From: Gilvimarinus chinensis DSM 19667
Lineage (GTDB): Bacteria; Pseudomonadota; Gammaproteobacteria; Pseudomonadales; Cellvibrionaceae
NCBI RefSeq assembly: GCF_000377745.1
Contig: NZ_KB898711.1
Span: 186,001 to 250,000, forward strand
Direction of reading: 5' to 3'
Length of the DNA: 64,000 nt
In this document: positions 1-8,733 of the stretch, piece by piece
How positions within the stretch are numbered: position 1 is the stretch's first letter
Layout of the letters: the number at the start of each line of letters is the position of its first letter
Position numbers and translations under genes: made by a program
The notes under the pieces: generated by a model
The model's input: the letters and a program-made list of their open reading frames with translations, nothing else
What the model was told of the DNA's origin: nothing
Databases searched by the model: none

Positions 1-1403
1 GGTCGATGTGAGCGCCTCTCCGTCAATAGAGTCACTTGCGCCGGGGCTAAAAATTCGTATTCACGCAACAAACCGTCCCCACCAGAGTTAAGTCCGGCAC
101 CGCCGCTACCTCGGCGCACCTGATAACGCCTGATTCGAAGCGGGTAATGAGTTTCCAGACTTTCTACGGGTGTGTTTAATGTGTTGGTCATGTGTGTCTG
201 GACGGCCGACCAGCCACCGCCCCGTTTTCCCGCCCCCATACCCCCGCCGTTCGTTTCGTAATAATCCCAGCGAGGGTGCGTAGTATTGGCCTCCGCCCCC
301 ATAGCCACGTTATTCATCGACCCAGAGCTGGCGGCCGGTATACGTTCAGGTAAAGCTTGGGACAAAGCCCCCAGAACAACATCCACTATGCGTGTAGAGG
401 TCTCAACATTGCCCGCCGCAACAGCAGCGGGACGACGGGCATTGACCAAACTACCTTCTTGAGCGTGCAGTTCAATGGGCCGAAACGTTCCCGCACACGC
501 GGGTGTCTGTGGGGGCATCAAACAACGCAAAGCGTAAAATACGGCCGCAGCTGCCACTGCCAAGGGACAGTTGATGTTGCCCGCAACCTGATGACTGGTG
601 CCAGCAAAATGAGCAGTAACACGGCCATCAAGAACCGTTAGCGACACACTGATAACTATGTCTTTATTCTCTAGTCCATCATCATCCATAACATCCGAAA
701 ACACATACCTCCCGCCGGGAATCGTGCGTAATGCCTCACGAGCCAGGCACTCGGCATAATCATTTAGCTTTAATAGGGCTTGCTGGTACTTCTGTACCCC
801 CATCGATTCCACCTGAGTGCTGAGCCGCTCAGCACCGAGTCGGCAGGCACTGATTTGCGCTGAAAAATCTCCGCGAGCCTGAATCGTATGCGTGGCGCTA
901 GCATCTTCACCACACAATTGGCGTAATACCGACTCTACCACTTTGCCGTCACGAACAATCGGAGTGGGAGCAATGACAACCCCCTCTTCGGCCAAGGTTC
1001 GGGAAATCGGCATCGAGCCAGGAGACGTCGCACCGATATTGGCATGGTGAGCACGGTTAGCGGCAAAGCCCACCAACTGGCCACCGTGCCACACCGGAGC
1101 GATGACCGTGACATCCGGCAAGTGGGTACCGCCCAGGTAGGGATCGTTGACAACCAGCATATCGCCCTCCCCCCACTCGACGCCGTTAACGATGTCCGCC
1201 ATGGCGTAGGCCATACTGCCTAAATGAACGGGTATATGCGCGGCCTGGGCAGCAAGCCTGCCTTGCGCATCGAAAAGTGCGCAGGAAAAGTCCAATCGGT
1301 CCTTAATATTGGGAGAGAAAGCCGAACACTTCAGCACTGCGCCCATTTCATCGCAAACTGCCGCCATGCGACTGGCAAAGACGCTCAGTTCTATCGCGTT
1401 CAT
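1..1403 (-). CDS. Hydantoinase B / oxoprolinase family protein (5' part, cut by window edge)
   Basis: Reading the minus strand from the ATG at 1403 gives an uninterrupted frame of about 467 codons to the window edge. It begins MNAIELSVFASRMAAVCDEM and contains NDPYLGGTHLPD, AHHANIGATSPGSMP and YYETNGGGMGAG, all typical of HyuB/oxoprolinase B subunits, which hydrolyse cyclic amides such as hydantoins or 5-oxoproline with ATP and a HyuA partner. The ATG is preferred because the frame upstream closes with TAA about 45 bases earlier with no other usual start, and a G-rich stretch (GGGGGCG) sits just before it. The usual length is about 500 to 600 residues, so the missing C-terminus is short unless the protein is a longer fusion. 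The HyuA subunit is not encoded upstream, so it would have to lie beyond the left edge. The exact substrate cannot be told from the sequence. Confidence 0.88.
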   Translation of the reverse strand, partial: MNAIELSVFASRMAAVCDEMGAVLKCSAFSPNIKDRLDFSCALFDAQGRLAAQAAHIPVHLGSMAYAMADIVNGVEWGEGDMLVVNDPYLGGTHLPDVTVIAPVWHGGQLVGFAANRAHHANIGATSPGSMPISRTLAEEGVVIAPTPIVRDGKVVESVLRQLCGEDASATHTIQARGDFSAQISACRLGAERLSTQVESMGVQKYQQALLKLNDYAECLAREALRTIPGGRYVFSDVMDDDGLENKDIVISVSLTVLDGRVTAHFAGTSHQVAGNINCPLAVAAAAVFYALRCLMPPQTPACAGTFRPIELHAQEGSLVNARRPAAVAAGNVETSTRIVDVVLGALSQALPERIPAASSGSMNNVAMGAEANTTHPRWDYYETNGGGMGAGKRGGGWSAVQTHMTNTLNTPVESLETHYPLRIRRYQVRRGSGGAGLNSGGDGLLREYEFLAPAQVTLLTERRSHR

Positions 1404-1800
1404 TACGCCCCCAATGTTATCGGCAAACGGATTAAACGCGGCATCTTACCAGCCTGCGAATGGACCGTCAGGCGGCTATTTGCCAAGCCTCAGGATTCCA
1501 TATACTATCGGTCGTTTGGTGTTTGGTCTGTTGACTACCCTTTGAGCCCGCCGCAATAAAGGTGGCGAGACTAGCGCAGGCAAGCGAGCTATCGCTAACA
1601 AAGCTGCCATTAACGCCTTCGGCGCTGTGGCGGCTTTTTCGTTTGCACTGCTACCAATGCAACAGACTTACACTCCCGTCCGGGATCAGCAACCGAGCAG
1701 GTTCGCCAACCCAGCAAGACGCGAGAACCAGATTCCCTAAAATTGATGACAGCCAGAGCCCCTGAACGGGTTCGGGTTTTATTTTTGTTGGAGAAAGCTC
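1404..1800. promoter_or_regulatory. Divergent intergenic region with two hairpins ahead of argD
   Basis: This 397-base gap separates hyuB (minus) from argD (plus). It holds a strong terminator-like stem-loop at 1600-1637, where AAAGCTGCCA pairs with TGGCGGCTTT around an inner CGCC-TTC-GGCG stem, followed by a T run. A weaker hairpin at 1760-1776 is followed by TTTTATTTTT and lies just before the argD ribosome site GGAG at 1790-1793. A TTGACT at 1529-1534 could be a -35 element, but the matching -10 is poor. No convincing protein gene is seen here. The arrangement could be a leader with attenuation or simply a terminated short transcript. Confidence 0.45.
1600..1639 (+). terminator. Terminator-like hairpin upstream of argD
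   Basis: A 10-bp stem (1600-1609 with 1628-1637, one G-T pair) encloses a second CGCC/GGCG stem and is followed by T residues on the plus strand. No plus-strand gene precedes it, so it either ends a short leader RNA or acts as an attenuator for argD-argF. Confidence 0.5.
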
Positions 1801-2976
1801 ATGTCAACCTTAATGAACACCTACGGTGCCAGAACCCTTACCCTAACCAAGGGCTTGGGCAGCCGAGTGTGGGACGATGCGGGCCACAGCTACCTTGATG
1901 GCATTAGCGGTATCGCGGTATGCGGCCTGGGCCACTCACACGCGGCCGTTACCCGCGCCATTAACGAGCAGGCAGACACCCTTTTACACGTGTCAAACCT
2001 GTACAACATTCCCGCGCAAATAGCGCTGGGCGACAAGCTGTGCCATACAGCGCAGATGGACAAAGCGTTTTTCTCCAACTCCGGCGCGGAAGCGAATGAA
2101 GCGGCCATCAAGCTGGCCCGCAAATACGGCAACGACAAAGGCATAGAAAACCCCGCTATAGTGGTCATGAAAAGTGCCTTTCACGGCCGCACCATGGCCA
2201 CCTTAACCGCCACTGGTAACGCGAAAATCCAGCAGGGCTTTGAACCCCTGCTCCCCGGATTTGTGCGCGCCCCTTTTAACGACATTGCCGCCATCGAAGT
2301 CTTGGCCGCCGAGCACAAAAACATTGTCGCGGTGCTGGTCGAGCCCGTTCAAGGTGAAGGCGGCGTACGCATTCCCGACGCAGATTACTTACCCAAACTG
2401 CGGGAGCTGTGCGATCGCCACCAGTGGCTGATGATGCTGGACGAAATTCAAACCGGTAACGGCCGCACCGGTAAATACTTTGCCTACCAGCACACCAACA
2501 CCCTTCCCGATGTGGTCACCACCGCCAAAGGCCTGGGCAACGGCGTGCCTATCGGCGCCTGCCTGGCGCGCGGGGCGGCGGCAGAGGTGTTTGGCCCCGG
2601 CAATCACGGCTCCACTTTTGGCGGCAATCCGCTGGCCTGTCACGCGGCGGAGGCAGTCGTGGACACCTTGATCGGTGGCGATTTGATTGATCGGGTAGCA
2701 GCGCGCGGGGCGCAAATGCTACAGGCGTTTAAAGACAAGCTGGGCGATAACCCCAAAGTGGCCGATATTCGTGGCCATGGCTTGATGCTTGGCATCGAGC
2801 TTGAAGCGCCATGCCTGGAGCTGGTGGCCAAGGCACGGGAAATCGGCTTACTGATTAACGTAACAGCGGGCAACACCATCCGCTTACTTCCTACCTTCAT
2901 CATGACCGATGAAGAAACCGACGAACTGGTCAACGGCGTTGTCCAGCTTGTTGAGCAATTTGAACCAACCGAATAA
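1801..2976 (+). CDS. argD: Acetylornithine aminotransferase
   Basis: This 391-residue class III aminotransferase converts N-acetylglutamate semialdehyde and glutamate to N-acetylornithine in arginine synthesis. It may also serve as succinyldiaminopimelate aminotransferase, as in E. coli. The PLP-binding region DEIQTGNGRTGKY begins at D214, and the Schiff-base lysine is K243 in TTAKGLGNGVPIG. The N-terminal SYLDGISGIAVCGLGHSH and the Gly-rich STFGGNPLA motifs are also present. The length fits ArgD. The ATG follows TTGGAGAAAGCTC, a good ribosome site. It is followed 18 bases later by argF, so the two are probably co-transcribed. A GABA or succinylornithine aminotransferase is a less likely alternative given the argF linkage. 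Confidence 0.95.
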   Translation: MSTLMNTYGARTLTLTKGLGSRVWDDAGHSYLDGISGIAVCGLGHSHAAVTRAINEQADTLLHVSNLYNIPAQIALGDKLCHTAQMDKAFFSNSGAEANEAAIKLARKYGNDKGIENPAIVVMKSAFHGRTMATLTATGNAKIQQGFEPLLPGFVRAPFNDIAAIEVLAAEHKNIVAVLVEPVQGEGGVRIPDADYLPKLRELCDRHQWLMMLDEIQTGNGRTGKYFAYQHTNTLPDVVTTAKGLGNGVPIGACLARGAAAEVFGPGNHGSTFGGNPLACHAAEAVVDTLIGGDLIDRVAARGAQMLQAFKDKLGDNPKVADIRGHGLMLGIELEAPCLELVAKAREIGLLINVTAGNTIRLLPTFIMTDEETDELVNGVVQLVEQFEPTE

Positions 2977-2994
2977 AACAGTAAAGGCATTACT

Positions 2995-3930
2995 ATGGTT
3001 GCAATCAAAGCACCACAGACAACACACAAAGTGCGGCATTTTCTGACCCTTAACGACATCAGCAAAGATGAGCTGAAGTCGATCATCGACCGTGCCATCG
3101 AAATGAAACAAGCACTGTACGAGGGCCGCGCCCAACCTTTACTGGAGCGCAAAGTAATGGGGATGATTTTTGAAAAGTCCTCTACCCGTACCCGCGCATC
3201 ATTTGAAGCGGGCATGGCGCAACTGGGCGGCCACGCGCTGTTTTTATCCCCGCGCGACACCCAACTTGGCCGCGGTGAGCCTATTGAAGACTCGGCCCGT
3301 GTGCTCTCGCGAATGGTCGATATTGTGATGATTCGAACCTTTGGTCACGACAAAATTGAGCGCTTTGCCGAGTTCTCCCGCGTACCGGTAATCAACGCTC
3401 TGACCGATGACTTCCACCCCTGTCAGCTACTGGCCGACATTCAAACATTTGTTGAGCTGCGCGGCTCCATGGCGGGCAAGTCGGTCGCTTGGGTGGGCGA
3501 CGGCAACAATATGTGCAACTCATACATTAACGCCGCCGCCATGTGCGACTTTGAGCTGCGCATCGCCTGCCCCGAGGGTTTCAACCCTTCCAGCGACTTG
3601 ATCAACGCCCACAGCGACAGAGTTAAACTGTGCGCAACACCCCAAGAAGCGGTACAAGGAACCGATTTAGTCGTCACGGATACCTGGGCCTCTATGGGGC
3701 AGGAAGACGAGAAAAACGAGCGCGAACGCGCTTTTGCAGATTATCAGGTAAACGCCGAGTTAATGAGTTACGCTGCCAGCGATGCGCTGTTTATGCACTG
3801 CCTGCCCGCCTACCGCGGCAAAGAAGTGAGCGCCGAGCTGTTGGATGCACCAGACTCAGCCGTGTGGCAAGAGGCAGAAAACCGCTTGCACGCACAAAAA
3901 GCGTTGATCGAGTTTTTACTGACGCAATAA
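2995..3930 (+). CDS. argF: Ornithine carbamoyltransferase
   Basis: This 311-residue enzyme makes citrulline from ornithine and carbamoyl phosphate in the cytoplasm, the sixth step of arginine synthesis. The carbamoyl-phosphate site is S63-T-R-T-R67, [10 protein letters not shown] is the second substrate motif, and HCLPA (H268, C269) is the ornithine-site signature. Length and motifs fit the anabolic form, and the argD linkage supports this. No arcA or arcC gene is nearby, which argues against a catabolic deiminase pathway enzyme. The stop codon lies inside an 8-bp inverted repeat (3918-3939). Confidence 0.95.
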   Translation: MVAIKAPQTTHKVRHFLTLNDISKDELKSIIDRAIEMKQALYEGRAQPLLERKVMGMIFEKSSTRTRASFEAGMAQLGGHALFLSPRDTQLGRGEPIEDSARVLSRMVDIVMIRTFGHDKIERFAEFSRVPVINALTDDFHPCQLLADIQTFVELRGSMAGKSVAWVGDGNNMCNSYINAAAMCDFELRIACPEGFNPSSDLINAHSDRVKLCATPQEAVQGTDLVVTDTWASMGQEDEKNERERAFADYQVNAELMSYAASDALFMHCLPAYRGKEVSAELLDAPDSAVWQEAENRLHAQKALIEFLLTQ

Positions 3931-3939
3931 AGCGTCAGT
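3918..3939. repeat. Inverted repeat across the argF stop codon
   Basis: ACTGACGC at 3918-3925 and GCGTCAGT at 3932-3939 form a perfect 8-bp stem with loop AATAAA that includes the TAA stop of argF. No T run follows on the plus strand, so it is more likely an RNA-stabilising hairpin than an intrinsic terminator. Confidence 0.5.
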
Positions 3940-3988
3940 AACTCACGCTCTCAGCCGTATAAAACGTTTTATCCTCTAAGGAGTCAGC

Positions 3989-5014
3989 ATGAGCCTGTGG
4001 CATGGTCTTTTCGCCGATCAAGGCGCCAAGCGCCGCGACGATGGCGGCTTTGCTTTCCCCCCAAATGTCTCTGCCCCGGCAGATACCGACACCCGTCTAA
4101 GCCCGCTGAGTCATCAGGCTTTTATTACCTTAACCGGGCCCGATGCGCGTAAGTTTTTGCAGGGCCAGGTTACCTGCGACGTACGTGAACTGGAACAAAG
4201 CCATTGGCTGTTAGGGGCGCAGTGCAACCTTAAAGGTCGGGTGATCGCCAGCTTTACTTTGGCAGCCCTCAGTGATGAAACTTTGCTGTTAAAAACCAGC
4301 GGCGATCTGGTTGAAACCTTGTTATCCAACCTGAAGAAATACGCCGTGTTCTCTAAAGTCACACCTGAAGCCGAGGGCGAGTGGATCGCCTTTGGTTTAA
4401 GTGGCTCCGGTGCAAGCAGGCTAATCGAGCAAAACACGGGGCTCAATCTTGCCGATCTGACCGATAATCACTTTCTCGCTACAGACTCCACGATCGTACT
4501 ACAGCGAGGGAAAGACCGCTTTGAGCTATGGGTTAACGCCGATCACGCAGCGACACTCTGGAGCCAGTTGGCGGCGCAATGTCAACTGGCGGACACGGCC
4601 TTGTGGCAACTTGCCGATACCGAGGCGGGAATTGCCGAAATTCGCGCCGACACCAGCGAACACTTCACGCCGCAGGATATAAACTATCCACTCATCGGTG
4701 CGGTTAGCTTTAAAAAAGGCTGCTATACCGGTCAGGAAGTGGTCGCGCGCTTACACTATAAAGCCAAGTTAAAAAAGCACTTGTACCGTATTGAAGGCTT
4801 AGGCGCGCCACCGGCACGCCTGGCCTCGATTGTGGACAAACAAGGGAAAAACCGAGGGGAAATCGTTCAGGCCAGCGCGACCGATAAAGGCTTTGAAGCC
4901 CTGGCGGTACTGCCTGCAACAGACGATACCTCTTTACAAATGAGCGAAACCGGCGGGCACATTACCCGATTAAGCTTGCCCTATAGCATTCCCTCAGCCG
5001 ACAATAGCGATTGA
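3989..5014 (+). CDS. ygfZ: Folate-binding protein YgfZ/GcvT-like
   Basis: This 341-residue protein belongs to the YgfZ family, tetrahydrofolate-binding relatives of GcvT that support iron-sulfur enzyme maturation and repair. The family signature K-G-C-Y-T-G-Q-E is present with the essential cysteine at C245, and the N-terminal region (RKFLQGQVTCDV) is typical. The ATG follows CTAAGGAGTCAGC. It lies 58 bases after argF and 21 bases before an HDOD-domain gene, so it may share a transcript with the latter. It is not a true aminomethyltransferase, because the family lacks glycine-cleavage activity and the K-G-C-x-x-G-Q-E motif is diagnostic. Confidence 0.92.
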   Translation: MSLWHGLFADQGAKRRDDGGFAFPPNVSAPADTDTRLSPLSHQAFITLTGPDARKFLQGQVTCDVRELEQSHWLLGAQCNLKGRVIASFTLAALSDETLLLKTSGDLVETLLSNLKKYAVFSKVTPEAEGEWIAFGLSGSGASRLIEQNTGLNLADLTDNHFLATDSTIVLQRGKDRFELWVNADHAATLWSQLAAQCQLADTALWQLADTEAGIAEIRADTSEHFTPQDINYPLIGAVSFKKGCYTGQEVVARLHYKAKLKKHLYRIEGLGAPPARLASIVDKQGKNRGEIVQASATDKGFEALAVLPATDDTSLQMSETGGHITRLSLPYSIPSADNSD

Positions 5015-5035
5015 AATACAAAAACGGGACAACCG

Positions 5036-5872
5036 ATGAGTCAAGTAGTAGACACCGTCCGCCAGGACATTATCGCCGCCATTAAATCCGACCGACTGGT
5101 GCTGCCCACCTTGCCCGAAGCGGCATTGAGGGTGCGAGAAGTAGCGGAAGACCCTGACGCGAACATGGACCAGCTGACCAGCGTTATTGGCAATGACGCC
5201 GCCTTGTCTGCACGCATTGTTCGTGTGGCCAACAGCCCTCTGATGCGCGCCAGTAAAGCCATCGAAGATTTAAAAGCTGCCGTCATGCGATTGGGCATCC
5301 AATACACCTGCAATATCGCCACCGGCCTTGCCATGCAACAGATGTTTCAGGCCACCTCAGACTTAGTGGACTCACGTTTGCGAGACACCTGGAACCGCTC
5401 CAGTGAAATCGCCGGCATCTGCCACGTGCTATGTCGCCATTACACCAAGCTGCGTCCGGACCAGGCTACCTTGGCGGGCTTGATTCACCGTATCGGCGTA
5501 CTGCCCATCCTCACCTACGCCGAAGAGCACCCCTCGCTCCTGAAAGACAGCCTGACGCTGGACCGAGTGATCTTCCAGCTGCAAGGCGCTATCGGCGATT
5601 TGATTTTAAAAACCTGGGACTTTCCCGCCGAAATCGCCAACGTACCCTCCCAGCACATGAAGTTTAATCGCGAGGTCGAGAAAGCCGATTACGCCGACAT
5701 TGTTACCGTCGCTATGCTGCAAAGCTACCTGGGCACAGATACCGCGCTAGGCCGTGTGGATTACCACAAAGTCACCGCCTTTAGCCGCTTGGGGATGGAC
5801 CCTGACATGCAAATGGCCGAGGCCGAAGACCTGTCGGCTGAAATGGAAGCGGCGATGACCCTTTTACAGTAA
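5036..5872 (+). CDS. HDOD-domain signalling protein
   Basis: This 278-residue protein is an HDOD domain (about residues 15-215) with little else. The family is related to HD phosphohydrolases but usually lacks the metal-binding His-Asp pair and acts in regulatory networks tied to motility, c-di-GMP or stress. The start of the domain (RLVLPTLPEAALRVREVA) and VIGNDAALSARIVRVANSP are characteristic. The position of the usual HD reads LIHRIGV, consistent with loss of catalysis. It sits 21 bases after ygfZ and ends just before a strong bidirectional terminator. Its partners are not evident from the neighbourhood. Confidence 0.87.
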   Translation: MSQVVDTVRQDIIAAIKSDRLVLPTLPEAALRVREVAEDPDANMDQLTSVIGNDAALSARIVRVANSPLMRASKAIEDLKAAVMRLGIQYTCNIATGLAMQQMFQATSDLVDSRLRDTWNRSSEIAGICHVLCRHYTKLRPDQATLAGLIHRIGVLPILTYAEEHPSLLKDSLTLDRVIFQLQGAIGDLILKTWDFPAEIANVPSQHMKFNREVEKADYADIVTVAMLQSYLGTDTALGRVDYHKVTAFSRLGMDPDMQMAEAEDLSAEMEAAMTLLQ

Positions 5873-5888
5873 CCCCCGCTTCATCCTA

Positions 5889-5919
5889 TAAAAAAGCAGC
5901 CCACGGGCTGCTTTTTTTA
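5889..5919. terminator. Bidirectional intrinsic terminator between the HDOD gene and ung
   Basis: AAAAAAGCAGCCC-ACG... pairs with GGGCTGCTTTTTTT to give a perfect stem flanked by A and T runs. It serves both the plus-strand HDOD gene ending at 5872 and the minus-strand ung ending at 5943. Confidence 0.9.
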
Positions 5920-5942
5920 ACACCTAAAACTCACTCAGAACA

Positions 5943-6626
5943 TTACAAACGCCAGTCAATCTCGGTCACACCACGGCTGCGCAAATACGCATTCGCCTTG
6001 CCAAAATGCCCGTTCCCCAAAAATCCGCGATGGGCAGACAGAGGAGACGGATGGGGCGACGTTAACACCAAGTGTTTGCGGGTATCGATCAAGCGCCCTT
6101 TTTTCTGTGCGTAACTGCCCCACAACAAAAACACCAATCCTTCGCGGCCGCGATTGAGTGCATCAATAGCCGCATCTGTGAATTGCTCCCAGCCCTGATT
6201 TTGGTGCGAACCGGCTTTGCCCTGCTCTACGCTGAGAGTGGCATTTAACAGTAGCACCCCCTGCTCCGCCCATTTTTGCAAACAACCATGGGGCGGTCTG
6301 GCAAACCCTAAATCGCGCTCAATTTCCTTAAACATATTTTGCAGCGACGGTGGCGGACGCACGCCCTCGGGCACCGAAAAACTCAAGCCGTGTGCCTGGC
6401 CTGGGCCGTGGTAAGGGTCTTGCCCCAAGATGACCACCTTTACTTGATCGAAAGGTGTGGAATTAAACGCGTTAAACATGAGTGCCGAGGGCGGGTAAAT
6501 TTCTTTACCCGCCTGCTTTTCGCGCTTTAGAAAGGCTTTTAACGCCTGCATGTGGGGCTTTTCAAACTCGCCCTCGAGCTCGGCCAACCAGCCGGGCTCT
6601 AATTGAATGGATCTTGCCTCGCTCAC
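5943..6626 (-). CDS. ung: Uracil-DNA glycosylase, family 1
   Basis: The enzyme removes uracil from DNA and begins base excision repair. I place the start at the GTG at 6624-6626 because CAAAGGAG lies seven bases upstream and the resulting 227 residues match the usual length. A longer frame from a TTG at 6653 has no such site. Motifs in this numbering: GQDPYHG with catalytic D70, [12 protein letters not shown] for uracil recognition, and [11 protein letters not shown] with H192. It lies 38 bases downstream of the decarboxylase gene on the same strand and shares the 5889-5919 terminator. Confidence 0.95.
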   Translation of the reverse strand: MSEARSIQLEPGWLAELEGEFEKPHMQALKAFLKREKQAGKEIYPPSALMFNAFNSTPFDQVKVVILGQDPYHGPGQAHGLSFSVPEGVRPPPSLQNMFKEIERDLGFARPPHGCLQKWAEQGVLLLNATLSVEQGKAGSHQNQGWEQFTDAAIDALNRGREGLVFLLWGSYAQKKGRLIDTRKHLVLTSPHPSPLSAHRGFLGNGHFGKANAYLRSRGVTEIDWRL

Positions 6627-6664
6627 ATCTGGACTCCTTTGCAAGCGAGGCAATGTACCACCCT

Positions 6665-7849
6665 TTACTCGTCGATGCAGTACTCGGCAAGGGGCGGAAA
6701 ACCGTTAAACTCAACCGCGCTGTAGCTGGTGGTGTAAGCACCGGTTGAAAGCCAGTACAACCTGTCACCCGAACTCAAATCCAGTGGCAGCGGGTATTTG
6801 AAATTTTCATACATAATATCCGCACTGTCGCAGGTAGGCCCCGCCAACACAGCGCCCTCCAGCTCGCCATTTTTCTCCGTATACACCGGGTACTTGATGG
6901 ACTCATCCAGAGTTTCAATCAGCCCCGAGAATTTACCCACATCGGTAAACACCCAGCGGTGCAAAGCGGTGCGCGATTTACGCGAAATCAATACCACCTC
7001 GCTGACCAGCACACCGGCATTGGCAATCAGCGAGCGGCCCGGCTCCAGAATAATGCGCGGAAATTCATCGCCAAAATCTTCCTGAAGAAAGCGTGTAATT
7101 TCTTCCGCGTAGGTTGCCAGATCGTTAGTGCGGCTGATGTAATTGGCCGGAAAGCCACCGCCCATATTGATCATTTTCAGGGTGATTCCCTGCTCTTCAA
7201 ACAAGCGCTCGAAAATCACCTTAACTTTTGCCAAAGCCGCATCCCAACTACCGATTTCACGCTGCTGCGAACCCACGTGGAAGGAAACGCCGTAGGGCTT
7301 CAGCTCCAGCTCGCGCGCCAGGGTCAGCAGCTCTACCGCCATTTCAGTTTCACAGCCGAATTTACGCGACAATGGCCAATCGGCTGTTTGCGAACCGTCG
7401 GTCAGCACCCGTACGTACACCTGCGAACCGGGTGCCTCGCGGGCGATGGTGTTCAAATCGTCTTCAGAGTCTGTCGCAAACAAACGCACACCGCGCTCAT
7501 AAAAATAGCGAATGTCGACGGCCTTTTTGATCGTGTTGCCGTAGCTGATGCGCGAAGGTTCAACCCCCAGCGCCATCACTTTGTCCAGCTCGTAGCGCGA
7601 GGCGATATCAAAATTGGCACCGCGATCACGCAGCAGTTTTAAAATCGCTTCTGCCGGGTTCGCTTTTACCGCGTAGTAAATATCCGCATAGGAAAAATTG
7701 CTCACCAGCTCATCGTAAGCGCTGGCAATGGTCGGCAAGTCGATGACCACAAACGGGGTTTCGCGCTGATCGGCAAACGCTTTAATACGCGCAAAAGTCT
7801 CTGCACGATAGTAATCAGCTATGTCGGTCACGCCATTAAATACATTCAT
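6665..7849 (-). CDS. PLP-dependent lysine/ornithine decarboxylase (fold III)
   Basis: This 394-residue alanine-racemase-fold decarboxylase makes putrescine or cadaverine for polyamine synthesis. PLP binds to K62 in YYAVKANP, the glycine-rich GGGFPANY and [11 protein letters not shown] motifs hold the phosphate, and C340 in GPTCDSAD is the catalytic cysteine of the partner subunit. The family includes the bifunctional lysine/ornithine decarboxylase of Vibrio vulnificus and the short SpeC of Pseudomonas, and substrate choice cannot be read with certainty here. Diaminopimelate decarboxylase is less likely because the C-terminal [11 protein letters not shown] matches the ornithine/lysine group. 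The 280 bases upstream would hold the promoter. Confidence 0.9.
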   Translation of the reverse strand: MNVFNGVTDIADYYRAETFARIKAFADQRETPFVVIDLPTIASAYDELVSNFSYADIYYAVKANPAEAILKLLRDRGANFDIASRYELDKVMALGVEPSRISYGNTIKKAVDIRYFYERGVRLFATDSEDDLNTIAREAPGSQVYVRVLTDGSQTADWPLSRKFGCETEMAVELLTLARELELKPYGVSFHVGSQQREIGSWDAALAKVKVIFERLFEEQGITLKMINMGGGFPANYISRTNDLATYAEEITRFLQEDFGDEFPRIILEPGRSLIANAGVLVSEVVLISRKSRTALHRWVFTDVGKFSGLIETLDESIKYPVYTEKNGELEGAVLAGPTCDSADIMYENFKYPLPLDLSSGDRLYWLSTGAYTTSYSAVEFNGFPPLAEYCIDE

Positions 7850-8076
7850 TACTTGCCTCCTGGGCTTTTTTGTTGCGGCAAAAAAGAAGGGGCAACCCGC
7901 CGCAACGAATCACCCCAAAACCGTTGGAGCCAACCGAATCAGCCGCTCCTAAAACGCGCGCATTAAAAGGCCAAACCCAGCGCTTGGCAATGAGTTTATT
8001 AGGTTAATTTCTTCTAGCTACAGGCAGGAATACTTCAAAGACGAAACTTTAGTTATAAGCAAAACCAACGGGCACA

Positions 8077-8101
8077 AAAAACCCGGCTTACGCCGGGTTT
8101 T
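8077..8101 (-). terminator. Intrinsic terminator after the peroxiredoxin gene
   Basis: AAAACCCGGC and GCCGGGTTTT pair around TTAC. On the minus strand the stem is followed by TTTTTTG, placing it 30 bases after the stop of the peroxiredoxin gene. Confidence 0.85.
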
Positions 8102-8130
8102 CGCGGAATAAACCGAGGTGAAAGCTAGGC

Positions 8131-8733
8131 TTACAGTTTGCCAGAGTTCTCTGACAGGTAAGAAGCAACGCCAGAGGCCGATGCGTCCATACCTTTATCA
8201 CCTTCCTGCCAGCCAGCGGGACACACTTCACCGTGCTCCTGATGGAACGCCAGAGCGTCAACCATGCGCAGCATTTCGTCTACGTTACGGCCCAGAGGCA
8301 GGTCGTTAACCACTTGGTGACGAACCACACCGTCTTCGTCGATCAAGAAAGAGCCGCGGAAGGCAACGCCACCTTCAGACTCCACGTCAAAGGCCTGGCA
8401 AATTTCGTGTTTAACATCGGCAACCATGGTGTATTTAACCTGGCCGATACCGCCTTCGTTCACGGGAGTGTTGCGCCATGCGCTGTGGGTAAACTGAGAA
8501 TCGATAGAAACTGCGATCACTTCAACGCCGCGATCCTGGAAGGCCTGGAAGCGGTTGTCGAAAGCAATCAGCTCAGATGGGCATACAAAGGTGAAATCCA
8601 GCGGGTAGAAGAATACCACTGCTTTTTTGCCTTTAATGGCTTCAGACAGCTTGTACTCATCAACGATTTCGCCGTTGCCCAGAACAGCTGCTGCAGTAAA
8701 ATCCGGTACTTGTTTTCCTACTAATACGCCCAT
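8131..8733 (-). CDS. 2-Cys peroxiredoxin (AhpC/TSA, Prx1 type)
   Basis: This 200-residue thiol peroxidase reduces hydrogen peroxide and organic peroxides. The peroxidatic cysteine is C51 in FTFVCPSE and the resolving cysteine is C171 in EVCPAGW, the typical two-cysteine layout. A GGIG motif (94-97) resembles the overoxidation-sensitive GGLG, but the C-terminus (SYLSENSGKL) has no YF motif, so it is probably a robust form. The start follows a TTAGGAGAT site. No ahpF lies next to it, so the reductant is likely thioredoxin or an unlinked system. It is read divergently from bfd, across the 409-base gap that holds Fur-like sites. Confidence 0.93.
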   Translation of the reverse strand: MGVLVGKQVPDFTAAAVLGNGEIVDEYKLSEAIKGKKAVVFFYPLDFTFVCPSELIAFDNRFQAFQDRGVEVIAVSIDSQFTHSAWRNTPVNEGGIGQVKYTMVADVKHEICQAFDVESEGGVAFRGSFLIDEDGVVRHQVVNDLPLGRNVDEMLRMVDALAFHQEHGEVCPAGWQEGDKGMDASASGVASYLSENSGKL

